A stretch of 64,000 nt of DNA, from NCBI GenBank assembly GCA_033977485.1, contig CM066984.1, positions 106,921,691-106,985,690 of the forward strand, given 5' to 3'. This DNA comes from Hydrangea macrophylla. Lineage: Eukaryota > Streptophyta > Magnoliopsida > Cornales > Hydrangeaceae. Shown here piece by piece: positions 55,081 to 64,000 of the stretch (position 1 is the stretch's first letter; every line of letters starts with the position of its first letter). A program made the position numbers and the translations under genes. The notes below the pieces were generated by a model that saw only the letters and a list, made by a program, of their open reading frames with translations, made no database searches and was not told the origin of the DNA.

Positions 55081-55888
55081 AATCCATCACTATCTATCAA
55101 CAACAACAAAAAAATAAAAATAAAAATAATAAAACCTTAAATTTCTTATTATTACATTATCAGTATTTGAACATATGCCTAATATGTGAGAGAAGTTAGT
55201 GTGGATCAATTCAAATACTATTAATCATACACAACACAAACTTCATTAATTGCCGTGTTTGGTTATGCTGTCATTAAAGTTGTTTGTGTCATTTTATCCA
55301 TCAAGTTATCAGACGGACTAGAAAAAAATGAATCAAAACTATACAAAGTCAGAAAACCAACCACTGTGAATCTTTATGGCATGAACAATTTGCTTGCATC
55401 AAAATGATACGAATGTCTTTATTGAAGACTTTTCCTTTAAAACACAATGTTACGATGCTCTTATTATTATTATTATTTATTATTTTTATTTGCAGTCAGT
55501 TTGCAGGATAGACTTTGAGGCTTATGAATGTTATATTTAGGCGAAAGTCTCTAAAAGTAATTGTTTATAGTTTAAAAGTTAATTTGATTCTTAGTTTGTT
55601 AAAAAATCTCTCAAAGGTTGAGTTAAGTTGAAATTTCACTTATTATTCATGTACAGATTAGGTGAAATAAGTGAAATTTTATTTAATATTCATATATGCC
55701 AAGTGAAATTCTACTTAATGTTTTTGTATGAAGGATCTTTCTTTAATCAAGAATTATAATTGTCTTTAATTTTAAAAAAATATTACCATAATGTCCTTGG
55801 TACTGTTGCGCGTTTCTTTTAAAATAGATTTTTAATATTTATATATAACTTATAAGAATAATAAATAATAACAATAATAAAAAATTTA
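55081..55888. other. intergenic, no gene seen
   Basis: AT-rich DNA with CAACAACAAC and AAAATAAAAATAA runs near 55095-55130 and ATT repeats near 55465-55490. Nothing coding is supported. Confidence 0.6.
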
Positions 55889-55897
55889 TAAAAAAAA

Positions 55898-56442
55898 GGG
55901 TAAATATCACCTACCTCCCTTGAGGTTTGACCTAATAACACTTACCTCCCTCCACGTTTCAAAACTAACAGTTACCTCCCTTATTTTTGAATTTCAGTAA
56001 CACTTATCTCCCATCTGTTAACAAATCGTTAGAAAAACTAACGGAATGATGATGACATCACTTAATAACAATCTAAAATACCAAAATTACCCTTCTTCTT
56101 GACTCACTTCTTACTTGAGCAGACCCCTGAAAATGGAAAGCTGATTTTCTATCAAATATTTAAGTGGGTAAGACCCCTATGGAAGGCTGGTTTTCGATCA
56201 AATATTTTAAGTTGGTAAGTTAGATTGATGAAAGAAGTGAGTAGGAAGAGTAATTTTGGTATTTTAGATCGCTATTAAGTGATATTATTGTCATTCCGTT
56301 AGTTTTTCTAACGGCTTGTTAACGGAGGGGAGGTAAGTGTTACTGAAATTCAAAAATAAGGGAGGTAACTGTTAGTTCTGAAACGTGGAGGGAGGTAAGT
56401 GTTATTAGGCCAAACCTCAAGGGAGGTAGGTGATATTTACCC
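55898..56442. mobile_element. Mutator-like MITE with long inverted repeats
   Basis: The 545-bp unit starts GGGTAAATATCACCTACC and ends GGTAGGTGATATTTACCC. Roughly 200 bp at each end are inverted copies, so it is nearly all palindrome with a short centre (about 56100-56230). The 9-bp sequence TAAAAAAAA flanks both ends (55889-55897 and 56443-56451). Long inverted ends and a 9-bp duplication are Mutator traits. The duplication is A-rich, so slightly less certain. Confidence 0.75.
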
Positions 56443-56451
56443 TAAAAAAAA

Positions 56452-58460
56452 TAAATAAAAAGAGGAGAGCTTCTCTCTCTAGAAGCTTCGTACACTGAGA
56501 GAAGCAATGTAACCTAAATTTTTTTTAAAAAAAATGGCCATCTTACCCTCCCCTCTTCCCCCCTCAGCTTTGTCTAGCCTCTTCCCTTCTGTGTGTCCGA
56601 CCCTCCTCCCCTCTCTTTTTTGTCCCAGTTCTAAAAAAGTCTTGTTTGGCTCCTCCCCCTTCTTTAGTGAAGGTTGTTCAGAAATTTTCTATTTTTTGTT
56701 TCCCTGTCTAGTGTTCGTTCCTTCTTATGCTAGGCATCTTTTTGGGTTCAAGATGATAAATGTTGGCCAAACCTATCTTGAAACAGTAGATTGGACTTTT
56801 GGCCTTCATTAGGTTATGATTGGTGACTTTGAAGCTCTCTTTTACAGTTGTGCTACTTTCAATGGTGCAGCTTTTGCTACCATAGAAGTTTTTCTAGCAA
56901 CTTTGGTTGTCCCATTTAGTGAAGCTTCTTCATTTGTTTGAGCTTGACTTTGTGTCATCTTCTCTCTTTGACAGGGCCAACCCAAGGGGGGACTAAAATG
57001 GCAAACGTCCTGGGCCACCAAAGTTCATTAAATTTTAAGGTCCCCCATAAAATTTTATAATTATATTTTTACCTTGAGATTTTTTTAGTATTTTACATTT
57101 AGGCCCCTCTGAACATATTTTTATCAATTTAGTGTCATCAACTACATATATATTGATATATATATATATATATATAACTCAAAAGCAAAAGCCCTTAGAA
57201 TTTTGAAAATTACACTTTTAGTGTAAGAAACCCCCACCCCACCCCCCACCCCCAGAATTTGAAAGACACCATACAATATTTAAGTTAACAAATAAACTCA
57301 TGTTATAAGTAGACCCAAAAAAAATCTTCAATTATGCATAAGTAGACCCTAAATAAATAATCAATTAAGTATAAGTAGACCTCAAAAAAATTACCTCGTG
57401 GGCACTGCCCGAACCCCCATATTGGGGCCTCCCTTTCAGTAGTTCATCTCAGGCCTCCAAATGGTCTCTACCATCTACAAGGTTGAAGTTTCCCTGAGTT
57501 CTGGATCTCTCTACACGACGACCCTTGTGGCACATTGGTAAATTTCGCGTACAGCTAGCAGAATGTTTTTCTATAATCGCTTATGCTTTCCTATCTATTG
57601 TGCATTTGGTTCCTATTTATTAATTTCAATGAATGTTAGGATTCGTCTAATGAAACTGAAAATTAAGTGTTGAATTTAAATACTGAAAATTTTGCGTGAT
57701 TTGTATTTGCAATACTGAAAACAATGTTCCAAGAACTAAAATAAACTGTATTAAAAATTTTCACTTAACGTTTTCAGTGGATTTTTTGCTGCTTTTTCAA
57801 TTAAGTGGTACATTATCAAATGCACTGAAAAAAATTAAGTGCTGAAAATTTTCATTTTCACCACTTAATTGGGTTATCAATCACACCCTTAGTTTTGACT
57901 ATAAGAATCATTTAAGTCCATGTAGTTTCATAAGTGTGTCATTTTAATTCCTCAAAACACTTTTTTGTGACAATTTTTTTACTTTCAACGACAAAATTAT
58001 TCTTCACTAAAGGACTTACTGGACTTATTTGACACAATTATGAAATTACGGAGACTAAAGTACAGGGACCAAACTGACACAAGTGACAAACTACAAGAGT
58101 GTAATGTATTTTACCCTCTTTTTTCTTTTCTTTTTTTGTGGGCTTCTTAAAGACTCAAAAAGAAAAAGATTAAAAAACATATATACACATAAATGGAAAT
58201 GTAGTATCAGTGTAGCCCAAAATACAGAACTTCCATACATATCTGTCGCAGCACTTTCCTCATTCATATGATCTACCAAATTAATGTTGTTACCGTAATT
58301 AACCACTATATACAAAGGAATTCCTTGTATAGTTTGTAGTTCTGAATATGAAGATTTAATTACGGAAAAGGTTGGTTGTGTAAATAAGACACAATCCCAT
58401 AAGATCATTCAAGAGGTTGATACTTGATAATATTTTCCTTTTGAAGGTGCAACAATGCTC
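56452..58460. other. intergenic, with a hAT-like fragment
   Basis: No gene is supported. An ORF at 56534-56812 is Pro/Ser/Leu-rich and matches nothing I know. At about 56972-57430, CAGGGCCAACCCAAGGGGG begins a stretch containing AAGTAGACCC blocks and CACTGCCCGAACCCCCAT, also found in the hAT element at 9989-10466. No right terminus or duplication was found. (TA)n lies at 57150-57175. Confidence 0.5.
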
Positions 58461-58552
58461 TATAAACAGCAGCAGAAGAAGAAGAGAAACCCAAGAACAA
58501 GTGATTGCTCTTTGTTATTTTCTCTAACAAGAAAGAAACTAACGACCCAAGT
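58461..58552 (+). promoter_or_regulatory. TATA box and 5' UTR of DUF761-like gene
   Basis: TATAAA at 58461-58466 is 87 bp upstream of the ATG at 58553. The stretch between is an AGCAGCAGAAGAAG-rich leader, normal for a plant 5' UTR. Confidence 0.5.
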
Positions 58553-59053
58553 ATGTCCATACCTTCCCTTGGGATAGGAAAGAGGTTTAGAAGCTCTAAG
58601 AAGCCATGGAAGCCCTTCACCAAGCTCTGCAAAGCCGTCAAGAACGCCTCTCGGCATATAACGGCATTGCTCTCCTCGAGTCTCTCCTCCGCACGCAAAA
58701 AACGTGATTCAACCTCTCTCTCTCCTTACTCCTTGAAAACAAGTTTATATCACTGCCCTTGCAACTACCACAAGCGCCAACACAAGAAGCTACGCAAGAG
58801 GGAAGTAAGTGCTACAGAGGATGAATATGTGGATCAAATGAGTACAAGGGGTCCTGTTGAGAGTCACAGCCCCGACTCCCTAATGTCTTTAGAAGAAGAA
58901 GAAGTGGATGAGAGAGAAAAGGAAGACACCAAATACTTGGGGGAAGTGGACAAGAGAGCAGAGTTGTTCATCAAAACTTTCCAGGAAGACCAGAGGCTTC
59001 AGAGGCAGAGGTCCATGGAAGAATTTTACGATAGATTGGCCAGTAGTGCATGA
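58553..59053 (+). CDS. DUF761-like (cotton-fibre-type) small protein
   Basis: An intronless 166-aa ORF. The ATG at 58553 (MSIPSLGIGKRFRSS) is chosen because the frame extends upstream only through a TTG, not an ATG. The N-terminal half is basic and Ser-rich (KKPWKPFTKLCKAVKN; SRKKR-like patches), and the middle is acidic (SLEEEEVDEREKED). The C-terminus VDKRAELFIKTFQEDQRLQR fits the short DUF761 motif of plant proteins in which a vDxrAeeFIxxF core precedes a basic helix. No signal peptide or membrane segment is seen. Family members are small, often stress- or development-regulated, and biochemically undefined. It converges on the NSUN gene, with 371 bp between stops. Confidence 0.72.
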   Translation: MSIPSLGIGKRFRSSKKPWKPFTKLCKAVKNASRHITALLSSSLSSARKKRDSTSLSPYSLKTSLYHCPCNYHKRQHKKLRKREVSATEDEYVDQMSTRGPVESHSPDSLMSLEEEEVDEREKEDTKYLGEVDKRAELFIKTFQEDQRLQRQRSMEEFYDRLASSA

Positions 59054-59424
59054 GTGAAGTTATTTGTTATTCTTTAATCTTTTTTGTTTAGCATCTATAT
59101 TTTATCTGCTACTTAAACACAAAAAGTTAATGTGGATTAAGAACTTAAAATGACCGAATAACTCAATCAGTAACTTTGTCATTACAATGAAAAGGGTTTT
59201 ATTTTTTTTCTATGGACAATGTGAAGGATTTGTTAATTTATTAACCAGGATGACAATGCTTGTGCAGCTACAAACATAAAGCAGCAAAAGAACCTTTGAC
59301 ACCCATATCAAACAGGTCAATATATACTGTTCGCTTCAGTGTATTAACTTGTTTGCCCATATATACGCAGTATACAACTATGATACAAAATTGGAATTAG
59401 TAAAGAATGGACAACTAACCTAGA
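59054..59424. other. shared 3' region of convergent genes
   Basis: The 371 bp between the stop codons must hold both 3' UTRs and polyadenylation signals. It is AT-rich; no single signal stands out. Confidence 0.5.
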
Positions 59425-62400
59425 TTAAATAGACAATTTTGTGAACTTTGCAACAAAGAGACCACTAGTTTGGGATGTCAAAGGATTAAAGCGCAAAGTC
59501 TTTGGTATCCGTCCGCTCTTGCAAGGCCAATTTCTGGCAGCATCTATCTCCATCAAGCCTGTAAAGAGGAAAGTTACTGCACGTAATGCAAAAGGTGATA
59601 TATGTAACCATGGCTCGATTTAATTGTGACAGAAGATATATAACAGCAAACATTCACCAGAATAGTCATGTCAGGTTTCAATTCTCAAGGATGTAAGATT
59701 GACTTCTAGGCCCCGTAAGAGGATTTGCTAAGTATAAGCCATTGCCAGCCTGCCTTGTTTGAAGATTCAGGTTGAGCTTGCCAACCAATTTAACTAAAAC
59801 AAAAAGGTTAGCGATTTCTTATCTCAAACCTTCCCGACCAGATGGGTGGGTTTGGTGAGGGAATAGCTCCAATGTCTCTAGATACCCTATTGCTATTACA
59901 GTAAAGTACATAATTGAAAGAGTGGTGATCTAAGGAATGACTATGAACAAAGTTACACTCCACTTCCGATCAATAAGTTGCATACTCCACCTTCTATTGC
60001 ACAAATCATGTAAGCGTATGAATATTTTGAACACCCGTTAATTGTGGATGCTTGCATTTGTGCATGAAATGTATCCTCGATTTCATTGCTTATCCTTCTT
60101 GATCTTCTTTTGGAGGTCCACTTGATCTTATAGCTGGGAACCAAACGGTATCGCAAAACCCGCAAATTCCTTTTCATCAATCCCTCAAGAAAAACCTCTA
60201 TATATGTTCCTTCAATCCTAGATGCACGATTCTGATTAGTAGCTCTGAGAAAGTAAGGCTGTGCTAATTAGCAGGTACATTTTAACAAAATCAGACAGTG
60301 ATAAATTACCATCTTTTCCTTCACTAATCTGTTGTCTTTGCTCATGTTGGTTCATATGTTTAATTTAGTAGCAAGCACTTTCCAAATTGACTTCCAGATT
60401 TTGTCCAACCAAACTCATTAAGAATTACAGTCAGAGAGGTACGTCAAATAGATGGCAGTGATTTCAACCATCAAGTACCTTAAAATTCTAATACTATAAC
60501 TACGGTGTACGAGGAATATGATATTCTAGTTGTAAAGTACTGCATAAGTAAAATTTTGGTTCTCTCTCATTGTACTTTGATAATAGCAATCATTTTACGT
60601 ACTTGTACTATTTCAGACAAAAGTATTGGATATGTCATACACAATACAAGGCACATTAACTATCTACCTGCTAGGTTAATCAAAAGGAAACTTACTTGCC
60701 GAAGCATGTTGAGAAAGAAACTGCTCTACCACATCTTCATTCTGAGCAACTGTTAAACTATTCCACCACAAGGTAAAGACAAATTGAGAATCATCATAAC
60801 CACGGGTAAGAAAGATACTGAAAATTTTAGGGTATGCAAAATTGCACCTGCAGGTGCTATAGACTAGTGATCCCCCAACTTTTAGCAATTTGAACCCATT
60901 GGTTAGAAGATGTAACTGCAAGGTAAGGACAAACACATTGTTAAAGAAGTAACACCAAAGAGAAAGCGATGCCCGCATAAATTTTGACATGCCAGCAATA
61001 TTTTATTTAGCGCCACAGACTAAGTTTCAGACCTTGATAGATCGTACAGACAATAAAGATGTCAAGAGGACAGTTTTCCGCTATATTCCTATAGACTATG
61101 TTGTCAAACCGTGAATCGAATCGTGAATCGGTTTGCCAAAAATATGAATCGTTAATCGAATCGCGAATCGTAAGATTCAATTTTTTAGAAAAGAAATAAT
61201 AATACATTTGTATATACACATGAAACACATGTATATACATATAAATGTGTGCTTTTTCAGGATGTGAAGTCCCTTCGCATTAAGCATGAATGTGAATATG
61301 ACCACAAAAAAACCACAAGGACAATGTATTAATAGCATTACTGCTGATTTTCCTAATAAAAAAAATTGGTACTATTTTACTAGTCTCATATTTATTTAAT
61401 AACAAGCATAAGCTTTATATGTAGAAGTTGTATCACAACTAAACAACTAGGGGCATGCAACATGGAAAAAAAATTAATAATAATAGTAACACCACACCCC
61501 TTTTTTTTTTAAAGGGTAACTCAATTTTTATGAACCGAATCGTGAATCGTCCCGAATCGAATCATGATTCGCTGATTCAGTGCGATTTCCGATTCATAGG
61601 CACGATTCGAATCATTCAACATGAGAATCGAATCGTTCAACATGAGAATTGCATCGTGAATCGTACGATTCTAACAACCCTGCCTATAGATACACTTCTT
61701 TCTTTTTTCAAGAAATGCAAGGTACAGGCTGTCATTTAAAGTATGCTAGAAATTTGCCACTGATAAATTCTTCTATTATCTGGCCTACCCCATCCAGGAA
61801 TGACAAATTTATGCTATTTGCCGCCAGATTAAGGATCAGAAAACAAAAGACAAACAAATAAACACAATCCCTCTAGATATGCGCCAATTTGATTGTCAAA
61901 TCTAGAGCTACACAATAGAAGTGCACAGTAGCACACTACACGAGGCTATTTTTGGGTAGGGAGGAGAGCAGGAGTAGCTTTGCAAACAACGAACTTTCAG
62001 GAGCATAAGCAGCTGAATTGTTGCTTCTTCTTTTTCTAACAAGCGAAGTTTCATTTCAGAGAGAGAGAGAGAGAGAAAGAGAGAGGATGTTTCATTAAAC
62101 CCAATAAGGGAGAGTTATTGCTTTGCTTAGACATAATCTAAAGCTAAAGATGTAATAAAAGATGAATTCGTTACCTGAAGGATAGTCAAGTCGTCAGTTC
62201 TCTCTGCATCCAGTACACGACGTTCAAGAGTTTTCCAGCCCCAATGTTCAAATTTCTGTATGTGTTTAATTGAGCCATCATGTGTGCACTCTGCATCGAC
62301 AAGGACCTGATTTGTAAATTCCAACCTGTCATTAGCTTCAGAACATAACTAAGAAGCGGTAAACATGCACACTGCATTCGCATATGTCAACATGTGAACA

Positions 62401-63782
62401 AATCAAGTATGTTGCATTAAACATAATCGCAGAAACCAAGCACCACTAATTTCTTCTTATCTTTTCCATTAAGAAACACAAATTACTTTGTCATAGCCAC
62501 AGAATGCAACCTCACTATCGTTGACCGATTGATATAATTCATTTTTACTGAGCCCAATCACCCCAGAGTGCCGACCATAAAATATAAGCTCTGGATCTTG
62601 AATCTGTGAGACTGGCATTTCAGTTTTCCTTGCTTTCAACGCCCTTTTCCTTTCTTTCCATGGTCTCCTAGATGTCCACTCCTTGTATACGTCCACTTTC
62701 TCTTCCAAAGTAGATTCACCTGGGCTCGAGAATGATAATACTTTAGAAAAGGGAGGCAATCACAAATAACTTAACCAAAAGAAAGCTAATCCCACTCTTA
62801 AGGTTAACAAATTGTATCGAAACTACTTGACGGAGATTTACATGATGGAGTGTCTGAGTGAATGCAGGGAGGAACTAGAGAGAACGTTGTTCCATCAGCA
62901 ACAAAGAGACGACAATGATCACCTATTGCATATTTCTGCAGCAGCGTCCTACAAGCTGCCAAGCGATGTCTTGCAACATCAACACCAGTCACAGAACCCG
63001 AGCTACCAAGAAGGTCCAATATCATACAAAGTTTAGCACCTGAACATAGATGAGAGAGAGAAGAAAATTAAGAAACCGTCTGGTTAGCAAATGAAAGGCA
63101 TCAAAAACCCTGAACCAGATCTTTTTGTAAACATTCAGAGCCCATAAAAATTAAGATATCAAGATGGTCTCACGATATGCTGCTAGTTAGTTTGATCAAT
63201 GAAAATGAATTCCTATTCATTGATATTAATATTCTCGCATGAAGCAAATTATTTGCATTACCAATGTTATTCAATACAAATAGACTTCTAATCTATTGAG
63301 GTTTACATATCTTATATTTTAGGTGTTTTATCTGTCTTGGTTTCATTGCTTGTTGCTTTGTCTGGTTCAATAATAACGCTTATCATAGTGATTTTGGTGG
63401 ACTACTCTGTACAGAGCCACGAAGACCTCTTTGAATCACCTCATCAAGATGAAATCTATTTCTATTTTCCAGCATGCACGGCATCCTAGGCATTTTTACG
63501 CATATGGGCTGTTAGTGCCTAGTGAAATCTTTAGTCTTTTGCTAACATAACACAACAATAAAGCTGAGGTTGTTTGGTGCAGGTGCTATAGTTTCTCTCT
63601 CTGGTTCCATTCTATAAACTCCAAGTCGGTACAAACAGTCAAGTTTACCATTCCACTGACCTAACCAATATTCATGAAGAAACACACCTACCAGGAGCAG
63701 CACAGAGATCAAGGATGTGATCTCCAAATGAGATATTCAAAGCCGAAACAGCAGCTCCAGATGCCGCATCAATTCCATATAT
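59425..63782 (-). CDS. NSUN-type RNA (cytosine-C5) methyltransferase, 3' part
   Basis: Seven minus-strand exons fit GT-AG rules and one frame: 63692-63782, 62819-63039, 62487-62719, 62175-62306, 60848-60915, 60696-60757 and 59425-59568. They encode the last 316 residues; earlier exons lie beyond the right edge. The first exon has YGIDAASGAAVSALNISFGD and the SAM-binding DLCAAPG motif. Then come TGVDVARHRLAACR, the motif-IV region VDAECTHDGSIKHIQ with its cysteine, and VGGSLVYSTC joined to SLTVAQNEDVVEQFL, where the catalytic cysteine of motif VI sits. The C-terminus has WPCKSGRIPKTLRF and SGLFVAKFTKLSI. NSUN enzymes methylate cytosines in rRNA or tRNA using S-adenosylmethionine. DAEC replaces the more common DAPC, so the subfamily is left open. 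Both cysteines are present, so activity is expected. Confidence 0.88.
61096..61682. mobile_element. hAT-type MITE in NSUN intron
   Basis: The 587-bp unit is flanked by a perfect 8-bp duplication CCTATAGA (61088-61095 and 61683-61690). The ends CTATGTTGTCAAACC and GATTCTAACAACCCTG are imperfect inverted copies. Both sides are dense in GAATCG/CGATTC words in both orientations, around an AT-rich centre. It sits in the 1.26-kb intron between exons at 62175-62306 and 60848-60915. Confidence 0.75.
62058..62086. repeat. (GA)n microsatellite in NSUN intron
   Basis: A GA dinucleotide run interrupted by one AAA. Confidence 0.85.
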
Positions 63783-64000
63783 CTGAATGACAAAACCAAA
63801 GTAAATAGAAAAACATCTATTTGTATCATTGGATGGGCAAAATTAGTAATTGACAATCTTCGATAACAAAGAATAAAATGAGGACATCTCACGAAAAAAA
63901 AAATTGGCTTTATTGTTCGATCTATCTGTCAGCTTTAAATCATTCATGATTCAATTCGAAATTAAAGAGAGATTTCTCTCTCTTATGTGTGGCCCTATTG
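63783..64000 (-). other. intron of NSUN gene reaching the window edge
   Basis: Sequence upstream of the first visible exon's acceptor. No further exon was recognised before the edge. Confidence 0.6.

Noticed and set aside
56534..56812. 92-aa ORF
   Set aside because: Pro/Ser/Leu-rich, no recognisable family, no introns or promoter evidence.
56972..57430. Complete hAT element
   Set aside because: Only the left end and internal family words were found; no right terminus or 8-bp duplication.
58505..58552. Upstream extension of the DUF761-like ORF
   Set aside because: The frame there begins with TTG; the first ATG in frame is 58553.

Overview
The window is nuclear DNA of a flowering plant, probably a dicot. 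The evidence is genes split by GT-AG introns, AT-rich intergenic DNA, plant-type proteins (thaumatin-like, OPT transporter, a DUF761-type small protein, an NSUN RNA methyltransferase), and layers of Ty1/copia and Ty3/gypsy LTR retrotransposons and MITEs. I see no bacterial operons, no CRISPR array and no convincing rRNA or tRNA gene. The species cannot be named from the sequence.

Host genes. Four are supported: a thaumatin-like protein with a GPI-type tail (+, 7942-11892, 3 exons); an oligopeptide transporter (-, 15444-20585, 6 exons, 754 aa); an intronless 166-aa DUF761-like protein (+, 58553-59053); and the 3' part of an NSUN-type RNA m5C methyltransferase (-, 59425-63782, 7 exons in view, 5' end beyond the right edge). 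The last two converge. Gene introns are full of MITEs, each recognisable by its target-site duplication (TSD).

Left edge (1-3250). A minus-strand copia fragment sits beside a minus-strand Ty3/gypsy remnant whose reverse transcriptase and RNase H region is deleted.

Centre (21384-41489). This is a Russian-doll retrotransposon. A minus-strand Ty1/copia element (TSD CTGTC) carries a TTA-flanked Harbinger-like MITE in its 3' LTR, a solo LTR at its gag-pol junction, and a complete Tat-type Ty3/gypsy element (TSD AAAGG) inside its 5' LTR. The Tat element carries, on the opposite strand to its gag-pol, two tandem diverged gene modules of the putative gypsy-type transposon domain family. Each has its own promoter-like region, and the first still has an intact 364-codon ORF. 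LTR divergence, counted by eye, agrees with the nesting order: about 3% for the outer copia and 1.4% (9/626) for the inner Tat element.

Right repeats (42560-56451). A 2.6-kb solo LTR contains a 102-bp tandem repeat. A plus-strand copia element (46842-55075, TSD CGATG) has decayed coding regions and is interrupted by a 3.3-kb solo LTR (TSD CCCAT). A Mutator-like MITE with roughly 200-bp inverted repeats follows.

Most notable: (1) the outer copia element lacks a recognisable tRNA primer site; its 16-nt leader carries 13 nt perfectly complementary to its own LTR and abutting the gag ATG; (2) the duplicated antisense gene module in the Tat element; (3) the thaumatin gene's second intron begins with an in-frame stop, so splicing would decide between a secreted and a GPI-anchored product.
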